Source: Pseudisothecium myosuroides (taxonomy: Eukaryota; Streptophyta; Bryopsida; Hypnales; Lembophyllaceae). From it: 64,000 bases of DNA. Position numbers and translations under genes: made by a program. The stretch lies in assembly GCA_951799445.1 (NCBI GenBank), contig OX637287.1:52047724-52111723 (forward strand). The letters are read 5' to 3'. Below are positions 1-10,355 of this stretch, one piece after another. The stretch's first letter is position 1. The number at the start of each line of letters is the position of its first letter. Below the pieces are notes generated by a model. It made no database searches, was not told the origin of the DNA, and worked only from the letters and a program-made list of their open reading frames with translations.

Positions 1-2454
1 GTTTTTTTCTACTTCAAACTCACTCTTCATAGCCACTATGTTTTCAAATTATTACTACAAATGTAGACTATAAGTAAAGTTTGTACCTCAAATCAAAATC
101 ATTTTCTATTTCCAAATAATTTAAAAAAAATTCCACTATTAAGTTTAAAACTTAAAACATCACATACTGTCAATGTATAATTAATCTTTCATTAAATCTA
201 AAAATCTTCTTAATTATTTGATTGTTATTCTAGAAACAATAAATTTTGCATCACCAACTAAAGTTGGATTGATTGCCGTTAAAACAATATTCCTTTATAC
301 TTTTGAACCCTATAATCTCTTAACTTTATAGAATGATAGACCAAACCAATCATTGAACAATGAGCCTTTGAAACAATTTTGCAATAAAATTCAAAAAATT
401 AACTATAAAGACAAACTTTTGCCACCATGATATCCATAGTCAACTTTTTTTTAAATAAATGTATTTTACTTGATATATTCATACCTTGCTATTAATGAAG
501 TTTATAAGAGTATGCACATATTTTTGAAAGTCCTTGATACTGGTGGATTTACAAAGTTGAAGTTTACAAAGTTTGGCTTTTATAAATGAAAGTCACAATA
601 AATTAAGTATTATTCCAACTAAATGCAAAAAAATTGCAAAAAAAATTGAGCTATATGTGAGATGTGTTGTATTAATATTAGTAAATTAAATGTCAAGTCT
701 TACAAATCTAATTATATTTCTTATCACCTAGGATGTACTTCAATGTTTCATATAAATCCTGCAATATGCTTTTATATACATTCATCATCAATCCAATGGA
801 TGAGGGCTTTCATAGGAATAATGTTGCATACTGAATTTGATGGAGAATTTTTCTCTTATTTATTGTTTGAAATATGAGTGTTTTTATTGTCTATAGGCAC
901 AATAATATTGTGACCAGTTCAACAATCATAGTGATGATGCTTTATCACTCCATTGTTATAGTCATTTTTGTTAGATTTGGCTTTGTGGATATGATAATAT
1001 TTTGACTTGTTCAACAATCATAGTCATAATGATAAAGTTTTGTCACTATGATTGCAGACATTTCTATTAGATTTGACTTTGCCACTAGGATTGTAGAAGC
1101 TTCTGCTAGATCTTGATCAAACTTTAGAGAATATGCTATTGAATCTACTTTAAAGTCCTATAATTGCTAAACTGAATTGTGTGATGACCAAGGAATTTTG
1201 ATTTTTTTTGTATTTAGTCTTTTTTTATTAAATATATTTGACCTAAGCATTCAAGGATTTAGGGATACATGGTGCAACTTTTACTTCAACTTTGAGGAAT
1301 TTTGAAGGCTAAAGTCAATAACATTTGGTGACAACCATTGTGGATAAAAAAAATGAAGGTGAAAATGAAGGTGGAAACAATTTTGTTCCATTTTATGATA
1401 TATGTATTTAAACATAAATCAACATTGAAAATTTCTTGCAAATTGTAATTTAACCCTTAAACAACAAACTTGGCCCGAGAGGCTTGGTTTTCATAGGATC
1501 ATTACTTGAAAACTTCTCAAATACTCAACTATATTTGAATTTCTTGATATCATTATCTTTGTGTCCATGAAATGCATCCATTGATCTAAGCCTTGGGTTT
1601 TAAATCATAATTTGAACTTCTAGTTTTCGCATTCAAAAGTTTGATAATTTTTTGAATAGTAGCTTTGAGTTTGTCCATGGCCTTGAAGAAGGCGGAAACT
1701 CATCATAAATTGGCTACATGATGCCCATATATGAAAGATTCAAACATAACTAATAGAAGTTAAAATGTCCTTTATCCTTGAAGGATGGAGTCAATGATTG
1801 TATAGTCAAACCTCAAAAAAACCCGTAGTTTGTATCCTCCAATTTGTTGCTATTTATAAGTGAAACACTTTTGTTTTATTTTTCATGGATAAAATCACAT
1901 GCTTAATATATGTCATACAATTTTCAACTTTTTTGGAAAATTTCAAATTATCATGAATTTTTGAAGAAAAAAAGTGAAGTAAATTTATAACAAATACAAA
2001 TGCTCAAAAAATCTGAAAATTCTAAAATAATTTATATTACATTATAGAAAATTATAGTATAAATACTGGTAGTAGTTTTGTTCCATGATTCTATATGAAA
2101 AAATGTGTCATAGATCTTCAACTTCAAACTTTAATAAAATGCTATGTGTATAGATTTTTTCAAAATTATCAAGGAGAGTAGAAATTGCACTTCAAAAGCT
2201 TCATTTTCTTTGTTTATCTCAAAAGCTAAAAAAATCATTTTAAATGTGAAATCAAGTTTTAGAGAAAAAATGCGAAAAGTATAAAATGCACTGTATAGGT
2301 TTACTGTTTTTTTGACGTACTTCGTTGGACAAATAAATAAATAAAAGTAACATGACTTAATTCAATGATGTGTATATTGTTATCTATACCTTAATTAGGT
2401 TGTTTATTTTTTATTTTGTTTAATTGATACTCTAAGATCTAAGAAACAATAAGT
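1..2454. other. AT-rich intergenic DNA, no gene seen
   Basis: The stretch is strongly AT-rich with many homopolymer runs and stop codons in all frames. Only short chance open frames occur, such as a 71-codon one at 662-877, and none resembles a known family. I see no RNA gene and no clear transposon ends. It is probably decayed repeat sequence. Confidence 0.6.
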
Positions 2455-2830
2455 CCCCTAGCGGCATTCTTAGTAACATTGGAAAGCTCTTTGCAACTGA
2501 AGGGTGCACATAATTTGTTTTGTGGCGTTTGGACCAACAGTGTGGAAGTTATTGAATTTCAAAGTTTTTATGAATCAAAAAAATTGAAAGATATCATCTT
2601 TTATTTTGGAAAAATTATCTTTCACATTGCATATTCAAACATCACAAAACAAAGCCTTGCACTCCTTTGTGCATAAAACTTTCTATTTGTACTAAGAACG
2701 CAACTTCTCACACCACGGTGTGAAAGTTATTGAATTTCAAAAGTTTAATGAATAAAAAAATAAAAAAATATTTTTTACTTTTATTATGGTTGTGACAACG
2801 GCACAACACTGGTTAGAATTGAAGTATACA
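2455..2830 (+). repeat. Dispersed repeat family R1, copy 1
   Basis: This copy shares ordered blocks with sequence at 22,850-23,345 and 37,915-38,380. The blocks are a start like GGCATTCTTAGTAACATTGG, then GAAAGCTCTT, GGGTGCAC, TTGTGGCGTTTGGACC, and AAGTTATTGAATTTCAAAG. It ends with a block resembling GTGACAACGGCACAACACTGG. The middle block occurs twice here, which suggests an internally tandem element. No coding capacity or transposon class is recognised. Confidence 0.55.
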
Positions 2831-3152
2831 ATCATAGGAAAGAGCATTAAAAAATTGTTTGAAATAAACGCAAGAAATTATCAACTTGAACATTGGATGA
2901 CCAAAATACACCTCTCTTATATGTATGTCATCTTTAACCTTTCAAAGGCAATTGTCTTGGTACGGAAGGAATAGAATCTTTTGCTGGAAAATTCATGGTA
3001 ATACAATTTCTTTTTAAATCTAAAAAACTATGGAACCCTTCCAAATTGTATTTCTGCATATGGGAAAATTTCCCTAGTAAAGAAACCCGCCCTATAGATA
3101 CGTGTAATTGCTTAAGTGATAAAAAATAAATAGCCTCCCATATATATATATC

Positions 3153-3170
3153 TGTGTGTGTGTGTGTGTT
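3153..3170. repeat. (TG)n microsatellite
   Basis: A short uninterrupted run of TG dinucleotides, directly preceded by a short TA-rich run. Confidence 0.8.
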
Positions 3171-3842
3171 CAATTAGGCACCGGCATCAAAATTCCTAAT
3201 GACCAAAGCTTTTTGAGCAATTCGGGTACTTACAAGCAATATGTGCAAAATTCCTATTTAAAAGATTTGGCATGTATATAACCAACAAGATGTAGCATGC
3301 ACCTATACAAGAAAAAAATACATATTGTGCAAATATCTCAATGCAATCCTGAAAAGGAGTTAGTCTATTGATTCCCATCAAGCAAGGTCAAGAAAAATTC
3401 TCTATCTTCAAATCCTATAATCTTTCAATCTACATATTCAAAGTTTTTGATATTTTAACCACACATTGCTTTGGTATTATTGAAATTTTTTGTTTGATTT
3501 AAATTGTATTATTATTATTTTTCAAATTTCATTGCCCAAATTGTCGCACATCTTTTAAGAGTTAAATGTTCTTATGGCCTCTCAGAGACTAATGTATTGT
3601 TAATTTGGCTTCATAAACCAAGATTTGGTTTGTTACATTGATTAGGATTACCAAACATGTTCATTGTATAGATTGATGGAACCAAAACAATATGATTTAG
3701 GGCTTGGATTTCAGAATTTGGGAAAAAAATTGTTGGTCATTTATAGTGTACTATTACCAAATGACATGGTAGGGACCTTTTGAAGTAGAATTTTATATTA
3801 GAATTTGGGCATCACTAGGCTAGGAGTGTTTGTGCCAAGGGT

Positions 3843-4490
3843 TAGAAAGACTTATTAGGCTCCAACGGTAGAAAGTCTTGAGGCCAACGTCCGGATGAAA
3901 AATGAGCACCAACGAAGTATTAGGCTTCAACGGTAGAAAGTCTTGATGCCAACGTCCAGATGGAAAATGAGCACCAACGGCTAGGAAGTATTAGGTTCCA
4001 ATAGTAAAAAGTCTTGACGCCAACATCCGGATAGGAGATGAGCACCAACGGCTAGATGTATTAGGCTCCAACAATAAAAAAATCTTGACGCCAATGTCCG
4101 ATAGAAGATGAGCACCAACGGCTAGGAGGTATTAGGCTTCAATGGTAGAATGTCTTGACACCAACAAATGGGAGATGAGTACCAACAGCTAGAAAGTCTT
4201 GACACTAATGAATGAGAGATGATCGCCAATGGCTAAGAAGTATTAGGCTCCAATGGTAGGAAGTCTTGACATCAATAAATGAGAGATGAGAGCCAACGGC
4301 TAAGAGGTGTTGTACACCAACATTTAGTAAAAGTTGATTGTCAATGACTAAGAAGTGTTGATGCCAATGGATGGAAGATGACCACCAATGGCTAGGAAGT
4401 GTTACGTACCAACGGTAAGAAGTATGGTTGCTACTGAAAAGTTGGTTGCCACTAGGTAGTAAGTGGGCACTCATAGATGGAGGGGACTAA
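3843..4490. repeat. Degenerate minisatellite, ~67-bp unit
   Basis: About eight to ten diverged tandem units start with GTATTAGGCTYCAAYGGTAG, continue with AGTCTTGACGCCAACGTCCG, and end with GATGAGCACCAACGGCTAGG. Early units are about 67-71 bp and later ones shrink to about 45 bp. Each unit carries several CCAAYG cores at roughly 22-25 bp spacing, so the array looks like a higher-order repeat of a shorter ancestral unit. Decay increases towards 4,490. The 89-codon antisense frame at 4,205-4,474 is a by-product of the repetition. Confidence 0.8.
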
Positions 4491-5139
4491 CAACTTGGAA
4501 ATTTTGACACGTGGATATGGGTGCCAACGATCATATGGAAAATATGGAAAATATTGTTGTTGCCTTAGTCATTATATGTGTATAGACTTATTGGATTTAC
4601 ATTGATTTTTGCAAAAATAATGGTAAATAAAAGAATATTCTAAAATATTTGATCAACTAATTATTTATAAAAATATATATGATACGTCAAGCAATAACAT
4701 GTAGCTTTTCTCTGTGAGCTATAGAAGAAGAACTATTCTCAATCTTTGGGATGAAAATGTACCTCTAATAATTCCCTACTTTGTTGCAATGATAATTCAA
4801 AAAGCATTACTTAACCTTACATTGTTGTTGTAAACAATAAGTGGCCAATGAAAGATTTCAAACTCTCATGAAGAATGGTGAAAAGCAAGATTTTGCCCCA
4901 TTTTTTTGGTATGGAAAGAAGAGGGGGTTTTCTAGGTGTGTGATATTTGTCAAAGAAAGAAGTTTTTTGGTTAAACATGAGAATCCAGAAAAGAATTCTT
5001 GACCATGGAGTTAAAGAAAGGTATTCCTACTGTCCTAGTAGTCATTACTAAAGTTGCACATCCAAAAATGGATGAAAATCATTTGCTGTTCAATATGAAA
5101 CAAGAATGTTTGACCATTCATCCATCGAACCAAATGGTC
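4491..5139. other. AT-rich spacer, no gene seen
   Basis: AT-rich DNA between the minisatellite and the GC-rich island of the CCCH gene. Composition changes sharply near 5,140. I see no coding exon or element end. Confidence 0.5.
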
Positions 5140-5711
5140 CGCAGTGTCAAACGCTCCGGCAGATTCAAACCGGTGTCGCCCAGACCAAGGGAGAAAACCG
5201 GGCCGGGGACCACCGGCAGAACGACAGCAAGTTCGCCAGGCAGCCGAGGGGATGAAAGTTCCGCCAGCCTGAGTGACGGACTACTGTAGTCTGAGGACGG
5301 ACGGGAGGGTGCCGGGACGACCAGGGAGGAAGTGAAGGCAACTGAAGGGCGAGGATCCTAGCTTTCGGTCCGACCAAGGGCTGGGAGGGGAACTGAAGGC
5401 AGGGATGACGTTGGTGGGGTACAAGGAAAGGAAAAGGCCAGGCAGGGCAGCCAGGGAAGCGAAAGGGAAGCGAAGAGAGCGAGACAACTGAAGGGGCAGG
5501 CAGGGATGCTGCTGCTGCTGTCCCAAGCAAGCAAAGCAATGAACCCCGTGGCTGCAGGACCACAGACTCGTCTGCACCCAGGAACGCCACCGGCCAATGC
5601 CACTTCCCTGGTGATGAGGATTCTACCCCTGCCCGCCCTTCTACACGACGGACGCCACTTACTACATTACATTACATTAGAATAGTCGACTACTCAGTCA
5701 CTGCTCGAGTA

Positions 5712-5743
<32 letters not shown>

Positions 5744-6094
5744 CTCTGACAGGAGACGACTCCAACGAGTCTGGTGCAGCCCTTGCTCGCCCGCTCACAA
5801 GCAAGGCGCGACTACTGAATGAGCCTCCGTCCAGCACCATCCGCCATAGCCATTCCCCTCCCCTCCATTCCCCCAAGCACCAGTGCACCACCCTTGCTCC
5901 TCCCACCCTATTTCATCGTCCCCTGCCTGCCTCCCCCCGACACGTTTCCAGCTTCCGCTCCTCCTCCCGGAAGAAGACTGCAACGAAGCCCGCCCCGGCG
6001 TCTGGTCTGCCTGTGGCGCGGCGGTCGATTTCGAGGGGGCCGTGCGCGAGCTAGCCAGGGGTGGGCATCACGCCATCCCGAGCGGGCATGCTAG
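5140..6094 (+). promoter_or_regulatory. GC-rich promoter and 5' leader region of CCCH gene A
   Basis: This GC-rich island precedes the start codon at 6,095. It has a (CGT)n run at about 5,712-5,744 and pyrimidine-rich sequence near 5,860-5,950, typical of a plant 5' leader. The part upstream of 5,897 aligns only partly with the leader of copy B (blocks ACTGAATG, CGCCATAGCCAT, CCCCTCCATTCCC), so the two genes have different promoters. Several open frames on both strands (for example 5,165-5,590 minus) are probably chance products of high GC. No TATA box was assigned. Confidence 0.5.
5712..5744. repeat. (CGT)n microsatellite in the leader of gene A
   Basis: About ten consecutive CGT/GTC triplets. 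The run is absent from the corresponding leader of copy B, which instead has a GCT/GCA-rich triplet run. Confidence 0.85.
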
Positions 6095-9000
6095 ATGGAA
6101 TACTATGCGCCAGCCAAAGGGGCGCCTTCCTCCTTTGCAGGCCCTGAAGAATCATCGCCGGCCTCCAACATCGTATCTGGGGGTGCGGCCAGCCTCCCAT
6201 TCTACGACGACTGGCAGCGCCATGGCCTGGCTGCTCAGCGATCGCCACCTGGGGGCGGCTTGGACGCAGCCGGGGCGGACTCGGCTTCAGAAGGTAGTGC
6301 CAATTTCGCGATTTGCTGGGTGGGTGGGGGATAGCCTAGCTAGTGGCGATGCAGGACGTCTAGGCGGGTGGCGCCCGCGGCAAGAGTACGCAACGACGAC
6401 GCCTGACCGGCTTCCGATGCGCAATTCGGCGTCTGGGTCCGATGCGGTTCGCATCGGTGCGGTGCAATTGGATCGGGAGAGAGCGAATTGGCATCTGGCG
6501 GAACTTTGATTTTGCATGTGGGAGCTCAAATTCTGCCCATCGCGGTAGGGAAGCGTCGGATTCCGTTCGCAGAGAGTGTTGGCGGAGCTCCGTCGCGTCA
6601 ATTGATGAATTGCGTGGTCTTAAAGTGTGTCGACTGTCGATGAGAGTGTCTAGATCTCGTCCCTCGTCGAGGAGGCCAGTGAGCTGCAGCTCGGAGTTTC
6701 GTCGTGGGTTCGTCGTCCGCGGCCGATTGCTGCGACGCCCGCGGCTTTCTACCCGTCAATTGTATTGTCGGCTGGTGTAGATCTCTGCGCTGCCCACACA
6801 GCAATGTGGGTTGGACTCCGGCTCTGTGATGGTGGCTGGCGCGAGAAGTATCTGCCCAGAGCAATTTTCGAACTGTTTGTCCGTGTCCGACTGTCCACGG
6901 CAGGCAGGGTTGAGAATCAATCTTAGGCATGTGGACGATTGTAGCTTTGCAATCGAAATGTCCGAGTGAAAGTGACAGGATTGTACTCGCGCCACGTCTA
7001 GCCGCCGTCGTAGGGTAGGAGTGGCGATGGCGTGGTGGTGAGCTGCGATGCATCCAATGCCGGGAATGGGACACTGACGTTGTTGCATCTGCTGGTGTTG
7101 GTTTGGGCCGTGGGCGTTGCAGAAGCCGTGTGGCCGACAGCGATGCAGGGGCCGGAGGGCATGGATGGAGGGCAGGGGTCGTACCCCGAACGGCCGGGCG
7201 AGCCGGATTGCGTGTACTACATGCGCACGGGATTGTGCGGGTTCGGGATGACTTGCCGGTTCAATCATCCTCCGAATCGCAAACTGGTAGGATTCTGTGC
7301 CGTGCCGTGCATAGGTGTGAGTGGCAGGGACGGCGCAGAGACCTAATTCTGTGCAGCGCAGTGGATGAGAATAGTGCCGTGAACAACAGGCGCGTGGTGT
7401 TGATGGTGTGCGGTGTGTGTGCAGGCAGCCGCAGTGGCGCGGGGCAAGGGCGAGTATCCCGAAAGGCTGGGTCAGCCAGAATGCCAGGTAAATTACCGGA
7501 TCCCCGTTGACCAGAGTGCCGGTGGTAGTGAACAGCGGATGCGGCGTGAGCCTGCCGCAGCTTCGTTGTCCAGGGTCTGGGTCGGAGTAGCCTTTCTTCT
7601 ATTGTGAATGTTGGGGACGACACCTGGGTGGTGGATTCTTGCTCGTGGGGGAGTTGGTCGTGCAATCTGAGTGTGAAGTGCGAATGCTAATAACCACAAT
7701 AGTAATAAGAAGAATCCCAGGGTGCCTGCCCGCCACTGAGCCATGGCTCCTGAATGGGCGCCATGTCCTCTGATTGCTGCGGAGACAAATGTACATGCCT
7801 CCCGTGCGTCATATGCTGAGAATTGAGCTCCTCGATTTTGAAGTGCGGTCCTTTGCAGCAATTGAATTGAGGTTCCGATGCCGAGTCTGCGAGGTTTTCC
7901 TCACGGGTCGGTCCAGTAACTAGGGTGGGTGGGTCGGTGGGCGATGCGGATTCGGCGATCGACAGGCGGGCCCCCTTTTCGCCGTGGAGATGCTGCCGCG
8001 GCGAAGGAATGAGGAAGGCGGTCGTTGACAGTTGTGTATTGTTGTGCGATGTGTTCAGTATTATTTGAAGACGGGGACCTGCAAGTTTGGAGCGACGTGC
8101 AAGTACCATCATCCCCGAGAGAAAGCCGGATCCACCGGTCGTGTACATTTGAATGTGTTAGGTCTTCCATTGAGACAGGTTGGAAGCCCTAAAACTGAAT
8201 GAGATCTTTTGCTGGGTGGGCTGGCCGCATTCGCTTACGTTGGGGATGTTGTGTGTCTGCACTTGGCCTGCTTGAGTCGTACCGTGGGCTTGAGGGTTGG
8301 TCATTGCGTAGGCTAGAAATGCTGAGAACATGTGGAAGGCGTATGAATTGGAGTTGTATGGGTGGAATTGCTGAGCGAAGGGAAGCCTGGAAGGAAGGGC
8401 CGAGCCTTTACTAAGAGCCATGTCGTTGTATGAATGTTAAATTGGTGTAGGGGGAGAAGGAGTGTGCGTATTACATGCGGACAGGGTCGTGCAAGTATGG
8501 AGTAACCTGTAAATTCCATCATCCACAGCCTGCGACCGTGGGGGCGCTGATGTCGCTGCCACAGTACACGAGTGGTGGCGGTGGTCCATCTTCTGCTGCA
8601 GCCCCTCAAGCTTATCCAGCGGGAGTTCCTTCATGGCCTATGCAGAGATCTCCTTATCTGCCTCCTCGCCTCCAGGGCCCTTCGAGTTACGGTCCAGTGA
8701 TCCCATTACCGCAGGGACTAATGTCGATGCCCGGATGGAACACGTACCAAGTAAGTGGGTCGATGGGACATTGGAATTGAGGGAGGGCGGAAGAGAGTGA
8801 GAGTGAGGGTTTTGGATTGCAGTTGGCCGTGGTTGCAAGCGTGTTCTGCTAGTCCGTTCGCAAGGAGCTGCATGCGAGCAGGTTCTGTAGGGACCGTAGT
8901 TCCAGCGTTGCGCTCCGTGTGTCGTGATCGGATTCTCCTCCGGGTGGTGTGATGACTGGGGTTGCCTGTCTCCGGCAGGCAGACACTCTGTCAACTCGTA

Positions 9001-10355
9001 CAACTTCGACGGGTTGACCAGATTGACGCGAACTATTCGTTCAACGAGTTCGTAGTTTCACCAATCATCTCCACTTCGCTAAATTTTGATGACGCAGGGG
9101 TCGCTGTCGAAATGACAGCTGGAGTGACAGGATAGGCGGTGCTAATAGGGTGGAACAGTGTTTGTACCGTGTCGCGGGCTGGGCTTGTTCAGTATAATGA
9201 ATGAATGAATGCATTGTTGCCAAACTGTGTGCTTATTGAGATGGGATGTGCGAGCGACGAGCTCGAGCCTGATGGGACGGACCAGCGGACCTGTGTACCC
9301 AGTGGACAGGATTACGTGCCGATGAGAGTAGAAGGCTGTCATCGTGCAGTCTAATCGAGGTAGGAGGAGTGGATGTGTTCATACACACCTATGTGTTTGC
9401 GGAGCGCTGACAGTGGCGGGTGTGTGGCATGGTGCAGCAAGGACCGGTAGGGCCGCCAGAAGGCCAGCAGCATGGGTACGTGTACGGAGGCGGGCCGCAG
9501 GGAGAGCAGATGTCGAGCTATGCGCCGTACATGCAGGGGTCGTCGGCGATGGGTGTTCCGGCTCACCAGACCCAGTCTCTCGGGGGGCAGAAGGACACGC
9601 TGTTTCCTGAGCGGCCCGGGCAACCGGAGTGCCAGTACTACATGAAAACTGGGGACTGCAAGTTCGGCACGACGTGCAGATACCACCACCCCAAGGATCG
9701 AGCGACGCCTTCGCCGACTTGCCATTTGAGCCCCATCGGCCTTCCTCTGCGCCCTGTAAGTGCCGCGCCTTTTTCCCTGCTTGCTTGGAAGTGGAATGCT
9801 GCTGCTGCTGCTGTATTGTGCTGCATTGTGTGGACTGCGATGATGCGGTGGCTAGCTGCTTTGGTGAAGGAGAGGATTCAGTGCTGCTGGGGCTGCCGCT
9901 GGGGTGGAGGAAGTTTGACGCTGGTGGGACGGGTGTGTGGTGGATTGCAGGGAGCTCCTCCTTGCTCATTCTACACGCGGTACGGGATCTGCAAATTCGG
10001 CCCCACGTGCAAATTCGATCACCCCTTAGTAGGTGGCTTGACTTACAGCCCCTCCGCCTCGTCCCTGTCGGACATGCCTGTGGCTCCGTACCCGATCGGT
10101 TCGTCGCCGACGACGCTGGCGCCCTCGTCGTCGTCGGATGCTCCGCTGGAAGGGTCCGTGTCCCTGGAGGCGGTTTCCTACGGGGACGGGCTGAGCGGGC
10201 ACCCGCGGATGATGCGAGGTAGCATGGATTCGGCGATTGGCAGCTCCTCCGCAGCAGGCAACGCTTCTGCTGCGGGTGGGGGAGTGGGAGTGGGTGCGGG
10301 CGGCGGCGCTGGCGTGTCCAGCAATGCCTTGGGGGATAGTGGTGGTAAAAGCTAG
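6095..10355 (+). CDS. ZFN-type CCCH zinc-finger protein, copy A
   Basis: Predicted nucleic-acid-binding regulator of the plant ZFN/HUA1-like family; members bind RNA and/or DNA. Exons from frame and GT-AG sites: 6095-6293, 7123-7286, 7425-7487, 8059-8178, 8451-8750, 9438-9755, 9951-10355. Together they give 522 aa, similar to or slightly longer than usual. Five CX8CX5CX3H fingers are visible, with first Cys and final His at about C96/H115, C141/H160, C187/H206, C347/H366 and C393/H412. Family landmarks are [30 protein letters not shown] and GLPLRP just before the last finger. The spacing of three clustered fingers, a linker and two more is typical. The tail is Ser/Gly-rich. Exon 2 could start at 7141 and exon 6 at 9414, both in frame. 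I chose 7123 because it restores the family's EEAVW motif. The protein is identical to copy B (minus strand, 56-60.6 kb). Confidence 0.92.
9756..9950 (+). other. In-frame, stop-free intron 6 of CCCH gene A
   Basis: The intron has GTAAGT at its 5' end and TTGCAG at its 3' end. It is 195 nt (65 codons) and contains no stop in the reading frame, so retention would add 65 residues between GLPLRP and the last finger. Family members join these segments directly, so splicing is the expected default. The same intron lies at 56,747-56,941 in copy B. Confidence 0.75.

Noticed and set aside
5165..5590. 141-codon minus-strand frame upstream of gene A
   Set aside because: GC-rich chance frame. Three overlapping frames of similar length exist and none resembles a family.
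6439..6457. 8-bp stem hairpin CCGATGCG-GTT-CGCATCGG in CCCH intron 1
   Set aside because: Short stem in GC-rich DNA, identical in both arms; no independent reason to think it functional.
5883..6509. 208-codon frame overlapping exon 1 of CCCH gene A
   Set aside because: It uses a different frame from the zinc-finger exon 1, runs through the confident splice donor at 6,294, and has no homology features. The MEYYAP frame splices cleanly into the finger exons.
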